Positions 45,067-56,900 of a stretch of 64,000 nt of DNA are shown here, one piece after another. Under the pieces are notes generated by a model. It worked only from the letters and a program-made list of their open reading frames with translations. It had not been told where the DNA came from and searched no databases. Location: positions 7,771,001-7,835,000 of the forward strand of contig NW_022881614.1 of the NCBI RefSeq assembly GCF_003369915.1. Reading direction: 5' to 3'. The position numbers were made by a program, and so were the translations under genes. The first letter of the stretch is position 1. Each line of letters begins with the position of its first letter. The DNA is from Drosophila miranda. Its lineage: Eukaryota > Arthropoda > Insecta > Diptera > Drosophilidae.

Positions 45067-45678
45067 GTATGGTGTTGTGTGTATGTTTATGTATACTTAA
45101 TTGCCAATTTCAGCAGTTTTAATGCTCGCAGCACGCAGGGTCGCAGTGCCAGCGGTTATCCGGGTTGAATGCTAGTTTCCGGTTCTACTTACATACTCAT
45201 AAAATTTGGGCGTTTTCGTGTTCATCGATTCCATTCATTTTACAATGCTTACTTAGTGGCTAGACGTGATCATAAATACTTGATACTCGATACATATGTA
45301 TATTGTATAATTAATTGGGTGCAGTTTATGGATATTTTCTTACATCTGTATAAGTTGTGCAGATTCCCCGTGTTCTCCTGTCATCTCCTGTCGTCTCTGT
45401 GTCTGTCTCAGTGTTTGTATCTGTGTCTGTGTCTTTTTCAGTGTAAGCGTGGGGCTAGGAACACGATCGCCACTTGACAAAATTTGTTTAGCCAAAAGGG
45501 ATCGTTTGTTCGTTGCACGGATTCAAAAATGCGGTTCTCAAATTCTGGCTATACTTTTTGGTCTGCATATACGTATTCACTTTTTCCATAATCCATTACT
45601 CCTCCGGGGAGATCGAGGAGATCTGGTCGTGGCATGCCATTTTGACAATCATAAAATACATAGACGATTAGTATATCG
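45067..45678. other. Non-coding DNA
   Basis: TATATG- and TCTG-rich non-coding sequence with no supported exon or transposon end. Confidence 0.4.
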
Positions 45679-45873
45679 ATGGGAATCGACTGGTTACTGT
45701 TGCTGTTGCTCTTCCAAGTATTCACTGAAATATGCCTTTTACCCCACGAGCACCGAGTAGAAGAAAAGGACCAGAGTGATTCAAAAGGGATTAAAAAACC
45801 CGACCCCTTAGGCGAAATAGTGGCAACCGTGGCTAGGAAATACTCCTTCTTACATCTAAGTCATAGGCCATAG
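45679..45873 (+). CDS. Possible short secreted peptide
   Basis: A 64-codon frame starts MGIDWLLLLLLFQVFTEICL, a textbook signal-peptide core. It is followed by a charged tail (HEHRVEEKDQSDSKG). It has no cysteines after the leader and no recognised domain. An AATAAA-containing stretch (AAAAATAAATTC, about 45990) lies some 120 bases downstream. The leucine run could simply reflect a TGTTGCTGT simple repeat, so this is tentative. Confidence 0.3.
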   Translation: MGIDWLLLLLLFQVFTEICLLPHEHRVEEKDQSDSKGIKKPDPLGEIVATVARKYSFLHLSHRP

Positions 45874-46856
45874 GGTATACTTAGCAACTAGTTGTGGTAT
45901 GTGGTTCAAGAACACGTTTGATACATAGATAAAAACCGATCTCTGATAAAACGTCCTGTGGTATGTTTAGCTTGTATTCAAAAGTCATTAAAAATAAATT
46001 CAAATTCAAAATATGTATGTATTCTTTTGTATCTCTATTGAAAATACGCTGCTGATTGCTTAAAAGTTGCTCGAAAAGTTAGTGTATCTGCCTTTTGCTG
46101 TTATTGAACTACATTCCTATATATGGGTATACTGCTGGGTATGTGCTGCGATTTCTCTAGCGATGTTCAACGTATTAAAAGCACATTGATTGTTCATGTA
46201 ATGTGTATATACGTGTGTTTGTTCTGTTCGAGTGAGTGGCCGTTTGAAGAGAGAAGAGGATTCATTCATTGCTTATCCGTAAGCGTTGACCGACTAAGCG
46301 ATCTGTCGACTTGTCGATTTGTCGGTCTGTCAAATCTTTCGATACCTAATCACACACTGGCATTTCCATCTTCTAGATTCGACAATCTTGACTAAGTTCT
46401 TGGTCACGTTCTTGTAGTTTTTTTTGTGCTGTTTTCCAATGGTATGGCTGTAGTTGTTGTTCCTGGATTTCCTTTTGCTGGAGTGTCAGTTGCTGCGACA
46501 ACGATGAATCAATCAATGAAACAATGTCCCTGCTCCCATTGCTGAACCAAAAGCAAATTGTGCGAATGAACGAAGGCGACGAGGACGAGGACGACAACGA
46601 CGAGCGGTGGTTGAGGAGGACTCGAATAGCTGCCAGCGCCACAACAGATGTGCCAAAGCCCGAGCCCCACACCCAGCTCCCGACCGGCTGGAATGTCGGT
46701 GGAGCTGCTGTTGGAGCAGGACTCAGGAACGTGAGCGTTTGGGTTGCGTGCCGCTGTTCGCGAGTCTTCTGGATTTCTGGAGAGTTGTTCAGGCAGTCGC
46801 TGGGAGCATAACTAACAATAGTTGCCATTACCATACCACGGAAAGGTCCAGCACCA
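45874..46856. other. Probable 3' UTR and flank of Stac
   Basis: On the minus strand this follows the end of the long Stac extension (stop at 46857). Short plus-strand frames here and across 46860-48800 are shadows of that coding sequence or low-complexity. No other gene is supported. Confidence 0.4.
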
Positions 46857-49280
46857 TCAGTGCGGAAGCATCAGAGGCCGTGCCGTGCTGCTCAGTCTAT
46901 GATGCGACTTCTCGATGCTTCCGCCTCCACATCCGCTTCCGCCGTACTCATCGTAGCTGAGCAGAGGGGATATCTTGAGGCCAGTCTTCTCGGGGATAAT
47001 CTTGAAGTGAGGCTGGTCGGCACTCACCAGCAGGGGTCGCTTCATCGAGGAGTGCATGTACTCGTGGGGATGCGGGTGGGGATGCGCGGCCGCTCCAAGG
47101 GGTCGCCGGGTGCTGGGCACGTTCATCTTCTTGCACGGCTCCGGCTTGCTCTCGTAGTTCATCTGGCAGTTCTCCGGCGAGTACTTGTTCGGCTTGTAGA
47201 TGGAGAAGATGTTGTTGATCAGACTGAGGGCCGAGTGGCCGCCGGCGGAGGCATGGTGGATGCCGGCTGTGGGCTGCTGTGTGAGCACGTGGCCCACGGT
47301 CGGGTGACTGTGCTCGGGGTAGAAGTTATTGTACTGGTACGAGGGCAGGACGTCCGCGGTCGGGTAGATCTTGTGCCCGTAGCCTGGCACAGGCACATAG
47401 GCGGGCTCCCGACCCGGTCCAGAGAGGTGATGGAAGGAGGGGGTGTCGGCATTCTCAAAAAAAGGATATCCAGCATTGTTGGAGGACTCACTGGAGTCCA
47501 GCTGCGGCGGCGAGGGCATGCCTTCGAGCAGGGACTTCTTGATCATTAGGCGCTCGTGTTCCCGGTCGTGAAGGTCGATGGGTTGTCCGTTGTTGTAGCA
47601 CCTCACGTTAACGTTCTTCACCTTGAGGCTGCTCTGCATGTTGCGCCGCATGTCCATGTTGATGGGACTGGGTGGCTTGTCCAGCTGCTCCCAGTACTTC
47701 TCCAGATCGATGTTGAAATCCTCCAGATCGATTTCGGTTGTGTCTGAGCAAGTGTCGTCGTCGAACAGATTTGATGGTTCCATTTCCAGCGGGGATTTGC
47801 TGCGTGTGGGTCGCTGGTAGTTGGTGAACCGACGCGCTGGGCTGCGGGGAGCAGGTGCCGCGGCCAAGTAGCGTTCGTCCTCGTCCAGGAACTTGTCCTG
47901 CAGCATCAGACGTTCCCACTCCGCCCGTATGAAGTGCTCCAGATCGGTGTCGTAACGGCAGTGCATGTGCTCCTCTTCCTCTGCCGCTGGATGGTGGCCT
48001 GGGCAGTGTACACGGGACCGCGGTCGAACCACCAGATGGGGCTGTGGCTGTCGGTGGCAGCAACAATCGTCCGCAGCACAGCAACATATCACCGTGGGGG
48101 CCAGCGTCCTCGGAGCCCGCCCCGCCCGGTGATCGGCCTCTGCCCGCTCCTCGAACAGCCAGTCCGCTGCGTTCAGATTCAAATTCCTGCTGCTGCCAGC
48201 CAGCAGCTGCTGGGATGGGGCGCGACCCCGCGAACTGGCTGCCGCTCCTGATCCCGGGTAGATGTCATCCAGAAGGCACCTGGCGCTGGTGCACTGGTCC
48301 CGGGCGTAACACCGGTGGGCCAGGGTTCGCTCGTCCAGGCTGTTGCTGTACAGCATGTGCATGTTGCGCCTGTATGCCTCGCGCTTCTCTCGCCGCGTGT
48401 TCGAGGCGGGTGGCAGCTCGTAGTCAATGATGTCGAAGGGCATTGTCTTGGTGCTGGCACTGAACGAGTAGGACTTGGGCACTCCCAACCGATTTTTCAG
48501 TATGGAGGTGGTGGCCGGAGCAGCTGGGCCACTCCCACTGCCACTGGCCACGCCGCCGCCGCCCTCAAAAACGTTGCCCTGGAAGCACCAGCTCTGCGAC
48601 TTGGGGTACTGGAACTCCTTGCAGCTCTTCGAGCGATGCAGGCCGTATCCCGTGGAGCCCTCGCCCTCGCCGCGCCGCCCCCGATTGACTCCTGCCTCCT
48701 CCGGATACTTTTCGTCGAGCTCGTTAATGTCGCGGAGTTGGCGGTAAACGCCGTACTTGATACAGTCCGGTACATAGTTTTCATCCATGTCGTCCGAGCG
48801 ATTTGAGTAGATGTTGTCCGTGTACCAGGTGGAGTCGAGCTGCTTTGGTCGCGGCTTTGCCTGTTGCAACTTGTCCCGCTTTGATTGGCGGTAGCTCTCG
48901 AAGCAGATGTTCTTCATCTTCTCCAGCTTCTGCTCGCGGATCCGTTCCCAGTTCTCCCAGTTCTTGTCGTTTTTGTTTCGGCGCCCGGACAAAATGAGTA
49001 CGTCCTTGCCCTTCTCCCAGTCGGCAATGCTCTCGTCGCCGTAATCGATGTTCAGTCGCTTCGTCTCGGCCTCCGCTTCTCTGGGGATCTGGTGATTGGA
49101 ATAGGTGGTGTGTGATGGTGCAGGTGCGATACTACTTCCGGCTAAGCTGCTATTATCGTTAACTACAATTCTAATCCTACGCTTGGTCTTATCCGTCGTC
49201 CTCGACGACGTTTGCAACGCCGACTTCTGCGGCCTATTCCGCTCTTCAGAAGGCGGCTCATCTTCTGGCTCTTCTGGCTG
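46857..49280 (-). CDS. Stac: Long in-frame extension after the Stac stop codon (candidate readthrough)
   Basis: After TGA at 49281-49283 the same frame stays open for about 808 codons to the stop at 46857. It starts QPEEPEDEPPSEERNRPQKS. The sequence is protein-like: a conserved-looking charged block (NWENWERIREQKLEKMKNI; DENYVPDCIKYGVYRQLRDI), Ser-rich segments, a Cys/His cluster (VICCCAADDCCCHRQ), acidic patches (DLEDFNIDLEKYWEQLDK) and a His/Pro-rich tail. There is no ATG soon after the stop. The context TGA-C is the leaky class in insects. Alternatives are a separate gene or a splice form that skips the stop. No known domain was recognised. Confidence 0.6.
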   Translation of the reverse strand, partial: QPEEPEDEPPSEERNRPQKSALQTSSRTTDKTKRRIRIVVNDNSSLAGSSIAPAPSHTTYSNHQIPREAEAETKRLNIDYGDESIADWEKGKDVLILSGRRNKNDKNWENWERIREQKLEKMKNICFESYRQSKRDKLQQAKPRPKQLDSTWYTDNIYSNRSDDMDENYVPDCIKYGVYRQLRDINELDEKYPEEAGVNRGRRGEGEGSTGYGLHRSKSCKEFQYPKSQSWCFQGNVFEGGGGVASGSGSGPAAPATTSILKNRLGVPKSYSFSASTKTMPFDIIDYELPPASNTRREKREAYRRNMHMLYSNSLDERTLAHRCYARDQCTSARCLLDDIYPGSGAAASSRGRAPSQQLLAGSSRNLNLNAADWLFEERAEADHRAGRAPRTLAPTVICCCAADDCCCHRQPQPHLVVRPRSRVHCPGHHPAAEEEEHMHCRYDTDLEHFIRAEWERLMLQDKFLDEDERYLAAAPAPRSPARRFTNYQRPTRSKSPLEMEPSNLFDDDTCSDTTEIDLEDFNIDLEKYWEQLDKPPSPINMDMRRNMQSSLKVKNVNVRCYNNGQPIDLHDREHERLMIKKSLLEGMPSPPQLDSSESSNNAGYPFFENADTPSFHHLSGPGREPAYVPVPGYGHKIYPTADVLPSYQYNNFYPEHSHPTVGHVLTQQPTAGIHHASAGGHSALSLINNIFSIYKPNKYSPENCQMNYESKPEPCKKMNVPSTRRPLGAAAHPHPHPHEYMHSSMKRPLLVSADQPHFKIIPEKTGLKISPLLSYDEYGGSGCGGGSIEKSHHRLSSTARPLMLPH

Positions 49281-51808
49281 TCACACCTCCTGCAGATACT
49301 TGACCGGACAGTAGCCCTGGCGGTTGTCGGCTGAGCGCAACATGCACATACCATTGACCTCATCGCCGACCTGGTTGAACGAGCCAACATGGAATAGGAG
49401 GTTGATGTTGTTAGCCTCTTCTCGGCTCTCGCACACAATTCGATTTCGATTTCATTACCTGTATGACAATCTGGTCTCTCAGAAGTGTGATCTTGTCGCT
49501 GCGCTCCCCATCGGACACTTGCAGATTGTGGGTAACCTGTAGGGGCTTCTCACTGGCGTTCAGACGCACACAGTACTTGGATGGAAAGAAGCCAACGCGT
49601 CCCAGGACCTTGCCCTTCCACCAGTCCGGATCGGATGTGTCAATGACAGTCACCTGAACGAAACGTGAAACAATTTAGTTGATGAGAGCTGATCCACGCA
49701 TCTGCATATCAATTCTTGACGTCTCCTAGCAAAAAACTTATAAAAAAAGCTGGCAGAAACAGACTTGAACCAACACCTAATTATATTTGTGTCTTCCTCC
49801 AAACATATGTATGTCCTTCAGTCAATTGTTGTGAAATAGGACCATTAAAAGAGAATAGAGAAAACTGCATTAAGCATGGAAAAGACATAGCTTATAGAGT
49901 AGAAAATTCGAAATTCAATACACCTGCCAAGTGCCAAGATGTAAGTATCGATCTGACGACTGAAGACTCGTCCCAGATTATCAAACCGCACAGTAAATTA
50001 TAAAACAAAATTTCGGTTTATCCACCGGATTGCTCCTCTGGCAAGGACGAAGCCCGAACAAAAGCTAATCTGTAAATATTGAACACTTTGCCAGTGGAGT
50101 GGGGAGGGGAGGGGAGGGGGCACTCGCAATCAACGAAAGTACACAGAAACGCAGCAACTATTATTATTTCTTCTTATTCGCTGTTTGCGTTGTCCTGTTT
50201 ACGCAGTAGAAAAAAGAGCTCTGCCCCTCCCTGCACCCTCTTTATATTTCTGTCGTTGTGAACAGGGTTCTGTTGTCCTTGTTCGTTTTAATATTGAATA
50301 AAGAATGGGAAATGCTAAATGCTAAATGCGAAATGCGAATATTTGTGTATGTATATCGGGTGTACGCGTATTTCTGATTTTGTTATGCCAATTTCCTGTG
50401 CAGCGCAGCCATTGTGTTAGCTAAGCGCTACGCTTAGTGGATTAAACAAAGCGTGTTGTTTATTATTCATAGTCGTGCATATGGCATACCATACCGATGG
50501 GAGGACGAGAACGGGAGCGAGAGTGAGAGTAGGGGTCGGTACGGGGGGAATTGCTCACCTTATAGCCAGCCTTGAGGTCGAGTTCATCGGGATGCCGAGC
50601 CTTGAAGTTGTAGAGGATGACGTACAAGTTGGTGGGCAACAGACGATGCGATTTCTTGAAAATGTCGAATCGAAGCGAATCGAATGAGATGGGATTAGAT
50701 TGGGGAAAGCGTGGATGCGTAAATGCAGTCATTGGCGGATGGTGCAGCAAAAATCAACGCACGAATAGCGAATTAGATTGAGAATGAGTGAGTGAGTGAG
50801 TGAATGAGAAGGGATGGGGGAATACCTGGGGATGTCTTACTGGTGAGAGGCATGGCGAAGTGCTGGCCGAGGACTGTGACTTCTCCAATTCATCCGGTAA
50901 ATCGACGCTGCCACCACGCATGCCACGTGTGGCATACAACAGCTTGCGGCCCGTATGCGAGTGACTCGATGGCGCTGTAATGGTTTTGGATGCGTTAATC
51001 CCTGTTCCAGGACATTCTCAAAGTGTTTGGTTAGTTGGATGTAGTTGAAGTCAATGAACGTAAAAGAACAATTACAAATATTAGCAATAGAGAAATGATC
51101 TATAAAATACGCATAAAGATAAAATAGAGATAGTATAGAGCAAGAGATAGAGAGCGGGATTAGAGATTAAATAGGCGCAGTGTTTCAACATACAGTACTT
51201 CAGATAGTCCCCCCAAAGGTTGAGAAATACCGGTGTATGATCAGCAGATGTTGTTGCGATCTTTAAAGCAATATTAACTGGAGCTTACGGTGTGTTCTCT
51301 CTGCTATTGGATAGTTTGTGTGACAGAGATGGTGTTGGGTGTATACGTACTAGATCGAAATTAGGGTGAGGGAATTCGTTAGATTCGTTAGGAAGCCAAA
51401 GAGGAAGAAGTGGTGCCCTTTTTTCAATAGTTGATCGTTGGTACATAGGTGGTTGTTGGTTGGTTGGTTGGTTGGTTGGTTGGTTTTGTGCAGCGACGAG
51501 AGTATTCGCAGCTCTCGTAAGAGTCGGTATCGGTATCGGCTTTGGGGCCGTTTACGGAACGGAACGGGAAGTTTTACTGGGTTGCTACTTACAGTGCAGA
51601 CGGCTGTTGTTCGATGGAGGAGTGCTGTGCTCCAGGTGGCCTCCCGATCCGCCGTGATAGTAGCCGGGGGCCGCTGATGTGGAGGCGCCCGCCACCGGCA
51701 GCTGCGGACGCCGCCGGAATTGGCCGTGCAGCTCCGACGACTCGGGGGAGTCCAGGCTCAGGGATTTCATGCGTAAGTTCAACTTTTGCCGGCGCGGTGA
51801 GTGCGGTG
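49281..51808 (-). CDS. Stac: Stac, SH3-domain adaptor protein (3' exons)
   Basis: Exons joined in phase: 51593-51808, 50841-50974, 50559-50654, 49459-49653 and 49281-49370 with TGA at 49281-49283. They encode a Ser/Pro-rich linker (LRMKSLSLDSPES; GGSVDLPDELEKSQSS), then a first SH3 (LYVILYNFKARHPDELDL; DPDWWKGKVLGRVGFFPSKY) and a second short SH3-like module ending GYCPVKYLQEV. This matches STAC proteins, which have a C1 domain followed by SH3 domains and act on voltage-gated calcium channels in excitable cells. The C1 part lies upstream and is not found here. A gypsy nest occupies the flank beyond 52074. Splice sites are canonical (GTAAGT, GTAAGA, GTGAGC, GTAATG). Confidence 0.85.
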
Positions 51809-52073
51809 CTGTTGTTGTTGTTGTTGGAGTTGGAGTTGTTTTTGGTAGGGTTTATTGGTGTGTGTTAGACCATGTTTTGTTGTATTTGTGGTCGGACAAT
51901 ACAAAACATGAGAGATGTTTTTGTTTTTGATAAAACGTGGAATAAAAAGATATTGATTTTAATTTCATTTGTTCAGCATTGATCATGTCGATGAAAAATA
52001 GAATCTATGCATCTACAGTTTCAAGACAGAAACCAAACAAATACCGAAAATGTAATCAAATTAAAATTGAAAC
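51809..52073. other. Stac intron sequence next to the gypsy nest
   Basis: AT-rich DNA with no coding frame. Ends with GAAAC (52069-52073), the target duplication of the outer gypsy element. Confidence 0.5.
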
Positions 52074-52183
52074 TGTAGTGTATTGACACTCAGACTTAAG
52101 CACGCGTTGTCTTCAAGATTCTCTTTTATTCTATCTCACTTGGATGGTGTGACCGTATATAGATATTAATATAATACCTAACA
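52074..52183 (-). repeat. 3' LTR of outer gypsy element 2 (110 bp)
   Basis: TGTAGTGTATTGACACTCAG to ATAATACCTAACA on the plus strand; an apparently identical copy is at 61941-62050. It is unusually short for a gypsy LTR. GAAAC lies just outside each LTR (52069-52073 and 62051-62055), giving a 5-bp target duplication. Confidence 0.9.
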
Positions 52184-52389
52184 CGCCTCTCCTTAGATGT
52201 TTAATATACATGTCATTTACAAATCTATTTTCTTATAACAATTTGATTTGTGTACTTAATCTAATTAGCGTATATAAAATTTATGTGATTTCGTATTTTT
52301 CTTTCTTCTTAATCTGTTTAGTATTTGTTTCAGTGTTTAATTTGTACATAATTTGATTTCATAATTCCTTTCTTTATATTATTTTATTG

Positions 52390-53519
52390 TTAAATACGCT
52401 TTACTACCTTCCCTGCCTCACGTGGTCTCAACTCTCTCCTGGTGGGTGTTGGTTGAGAAACTATTTGTTCATTGTTGGTTTTGGAATTGTCATCTACTGA
52501 ACAATTGCTTTCGACATCAGGTGTTTTCGCATTAGGCGATGTATGATTGTTAGTGCTTTGGTTTCTAATTTGATCCAGGTGACGTTTTATTTCTCTGTTA
52601 TTGTTCGCCAAAATACAACAATACGAACGCGGGCCCAGTTGTTGTTTTACAGTTGCCTGAGTCCAGCTTGCTTTGTTAGGATTTTTGTAGTCCCTAACCA
52701 TAACTTTTTGCCCCTTTAAAAATTCTGTGCTTCGTCTACCTTTGTGATTTACAACACACTCAGTCTGTTTTTTATTTATTATGCTTTCGACCGTAGGTGG
52801 TTTTAACAACGAAAATCTTGTTTTTAGTGTACGACCAAAAAATAATTTAGCAGGAGATTCGCCCGTAGTACAATGAATCGTATTTCGGTAATCGATCAAA
52901 AATCTATTTAAAATTGTATTAAAATCTTGTCTTTCATTAGCCTTTATGTTTGCATATAGTGATTTCTTAACAGTCTTTACAAAATTTTCTGCTTGACCAT
53001 TAGTCGCTGGATGTCCTGGAGCAGTAAAAATGTGATTAACACCATTGTTTTTCATAAACGTTTTAAATTCATCAGAAGTAAACTGTCGTCCATTGTCACT
53101 AACTGACACGTCTGGTAAACCATATCGACAAAATACTTCTCTAAGCTTGTTGATAGTAAACAATGAAGTTATTTCCTTCGTTTTGAATACTTCTGCCCAT
53201 TTTGTATAAGAATCTATAATAACCAATAAATGAAAACCTCTAATTGGTCCTGCAAAGTCTATGTGTACTCGACTCCAAGCCTTTCCTGTGGATTTCCACG
53301 GTATTAACAGACTCTTTTCTGGACTTGATTGTAGTTCCTGACAAGGAATAAAATCTCGAATTAATTTCTCAATTTCAGAATCCATGCAAGGCCACCACAC
53401 ATAAGAACGTGCTAACATTTTGGTTTTTACTATTCCCAAATGCGATGCATGAAATTCTGCTAAAATAGCTTGTCTCAGTTTGGTTGGAATTACTACTCTG
53501 TGTCCCCATAAGATACAAT
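52390..53519 (-). pseudogene. Gypsy element 2 integrase, part beyond the nested insertion
   Basis: The continuation of pol after element 3, starting ILWGHRVV and carrying VHIDFAGPI, VSDNGRQFTSDEF and ATNGQAENFVK. These hold the DDE residues, followed by a basic C-terminal tail that stops at 52390. The join to the part beyond 58956 is exact across the 4-bp CAAT duplication, so removal of element 3 would leave one continuous frame here. Confidence 0.85.
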
Positions 53520-53812
53520 TGTAGCAAGGTAATAATTAGTGAGGCATTCAACTAGTATTTAAAATAGCATACAGCGCGCATTGGTATTTACCGCACCATC
53601 GATACACTCGGTGGGAAATACCAATAGTGAGTTATCGGATAAGAAACATGGAGAAGAGAGTGAGAGCACTTTGTAAATGGCGATTGTGAGAGACGGACGC
53701 GCAGCTAATAAAAAAGAGTTACATTAAATCACCGGGTTTGTGTTTTTATACCTATACAGTTCACTCACGCACCGATATTGGTCACTACAATTCCCGGATT
53801 AGACGGCCTACA
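53520..53812 (+). repeat. 5' LTR of inner gypsy element 3 (293 bp)
   Basis: TGTAGCAAGGTAATAATTAG to ACGGCCTACA. It shows no difference by eye from 58663-58955. Preceded by CAAT (53516-53519), repeated at 58956-58959. Confidence 0.93.
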
Positions 53813-53908
53813 ATTTCAGAAGTGGGATACGATCAATCGCCGCCAGTGAAAAATAGCGAAAATTTTTATCATCTCGTCCGTCGAAGACGCCATCGCTGAA
53901 AAAAAAAC

Positions 53909-56900
53909 ATGTCGGACTTGGTCGGCGCGGAGGAGTTCTCGGCCGCCCGGCTGCGCGAATGGCTGGAGTCCCTCAATCTACCAAAAGGTGGAAGCAAAGC
54001 TGCCATGGCAGCGAGACTTAACGAAATACCAGTAGAGCTGCGGGGACAGGGACCACCGGAAGCCGAAACATGCGAGAACGAGAGGGAAGATGAGGCGGCC
54101 GCAGATCAAGACTCGACGAAGAGCGAACGCAAAGAGAAGAACGAAAAAGCACCGCAAGCGCCTGGGCACAACAACAACCATGGCGAATATCGAGCAGAGG
54201 TTGAAATGTTAAAACTGCAAATCGTGCTGCTGAAGCTGCAGAGCGAGAGGGAGAAGGAAGGGAGAGGAGAGAACACAACACCAGCCGCCAGCAATGACGC
54301 TGGCGTCATGTTGCTAAATGCCGCCAAAGACATGTTGCCAACATATCATGGCAACATTTCTGGAAACAACGATGACGTCACAACTTGGATCGCGCAGTTT
54401 AAGGCCGTCGCAAAAGTGAACAAACTGAAGGATGAGAAGCTACTAATGCTGCTAATGTCGAAGCTTAAGGACAAAGCATTGGTGTGGCTGCATTCGAGTC
54501 CGGAGCACATGTCGCTGCCAATCGATCAATTGTTGAACGTCATGGAAGACACTTTCCATCCCAAGGAAAGCAAACTGTTGCTCCGTCGCAAGTTCGAGTC
54601 CCGTTCATGGGCACGTGGCGAGGAGTTCTCGATGTACTTCAACGCCAAAGTGTCGCTGGCATCCCGCATAGTCATTGACGACGAGGAGTTTATTGACGGA
54701 GTCATCGAAGGTATCCCAGATGTAGGCCTGCGTAGGCAAGCCCACATGCAGTGCTTTGGCGCTCCATATCAACTACTCAAGGCGTTCGAGAAGATCATGC
54801 TGCCAAAGAAGTACGGTTCAACTGAAGGGGCAAACACTGGAGCCTCGCCAACACCCATTCGCTGCTACAACTGCAACTCTTTGGGCCACGTGGCAGGGGA
54901 GTGCCGCAAGCCCAAGCGCGAAAGAGGAGCGTGCTACGGATGCGGCAGCATGAGTCACCAGGTGTCACACTGTGACGAAAAGAAGTACAAGGTACATAAC
55001 GATTATATATACAAATTTAATATATACATTAGCAATTACAATAACAAATGCTTGTCCTTAAATTGCCTCATCGACTCAGGGAGCCCAATAAGTTTTATGA
55101 AGTTATCGTGTCTAGAGCACCAGTCGGAAAATAACCTAAATAAAGTGGAAGAGCGCTCACGATTAAGTTCGAACGAAATCAAAGAAGATGATTTAAGTTT
55201 ATATAAGTTTAACAAAGACAAGAAAAACAGAGAAATTGAATTTATTTTGAATAAAAATGCGGATTACGCTTATGTTGGACTAAATAATAGCAAACTTAAC
55301 ATCTTTGGTAAAATACCCAGTTTTGTAATTATTAACAAAAATCGAATCAACTTTGAATTACTAGTAGTGGCAGACGAGTCGATGGGCTATGAGGCTGTGT
55401 TAGGTAGGGATTTTATGAATTTATGCAAATTTAAAATTGTAAGTGACATTTGCAAGGAGAAGGAGAGTGAGACAAAAAACGAGTGTGAAATAAAAAATGA
55501 GTGTTTAGAAAAAAATGAGTGTTTAGAAGAAAATGAGTGTTTAGGAGAAAATGAGTGTTTAGAAGAAAATGAGTGTTTAGGAGAAAATGAGTGTTTAGAA
55601 GAAAATGAGTGTTTAGGAGAAAATGAGTGTTTAGAAAAAAATGAGTGGAAAATAGAGAATGAGTGTTTAGGAGAATATGAATGTGAAGTTAAAGATGAGG
55701 GTGATAAAGAGAATAAGCATGAAGTAGAAAGTGGAGGCAAGGTAGAAAATGAGTGTTCTGCAATGGTTGAGTGTCTGGAAGACAGCGATACCTGCGAGAG
55801 CGTAAAAACCAATTTCAACGAACTACCAAGCCAGTATCCAGACAAAGAAAACGACTGGGAGTTGAAAGTAGGGACAGATTGTAGCCAAGAACTCGCAGGA
55901 CGACTTAAATACATGTTTAGGACAGCGTATGTAAACGCAGAAAGACCAAACTTACCACAAACCAAGTGGGAAATGAAGTTGAATTTCGAACACGAAAAAC
56001 CGTTTCATTGCCCACCTAGAAGACTGTCGTATAGCGAAAAAGCCCAAGTACAGAAAATGATAGACGAATACACAGAAAAAGGTTACATCAGAACCAGTGA
56101 GTCAGAATACGTTTCGCCTATAGTACTGGTAAAAAAGAATTCGGGAGAGTTGAGACTGTGCGTCGATTATCGCACACTTAATAAAGGTATGATAAAGGAC
56201 AATTACCCAACACCTCTGATAGACGACCTACTAGATAAACTGTCAGGGAAAAGACTTTTCACCAAGTTAGACCTGAAGAATGGATACTTCCACGTATTTA
56301 TGCATAAAGATTCAGTTAAATACACATCGTTCACGACCCCCATGGGACAATACGAATGGTTGAGGATGCCGTTCGGGTTACGAAATGCATCGGCGGTGTT
56401 TCAAAGATTCACAAACAACATTTTTGCAGATATGGTAAAGGAAGACAAAGTTATAATATACATGGACGATATTATGGTAGCAACAAAAGATAGTGATAGT
56501 CACATGGAAATTTTACAAGAAGTGATGAGACGATTGGTAGAGAATAAACTTGAATTAAGGATTGATAAATGCGAATTCTTACAGTCAGAAGTTAAGTACC
56601 TGGGCTATTCCATATCGGGTAACGGAATTAAACCAGATACGAAGGGATTACAGGCAGTAAAAGGGTTCCCAGTCCCCACGAAAACGAACGAAGTGCAGAG
56701 TTTCTTAGGGTTATGTTCTTACTTTAGACGGTTCGTAAAAGATTTTTCTACGAAAGCTAAGCCCCTTTATGATTTGGTCAAAAAAGACAGGAAGTTTGAA
56801 TTCGGTATCGTAGAACTAGAATGTTTCGAACAACTCAAAAGTAATTTGTTGGAAGCACCGATCTTGGCACTTTACAATCCCAGAGATCCGACAGAAGTAC

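Noticed and set aside
46860-47549. 229-codon plus-strand frame
   Set aside because: It is antisense to the long Stac extension and arises from the GC-rich codon pattern; the minus frame has the protein-like sequence.
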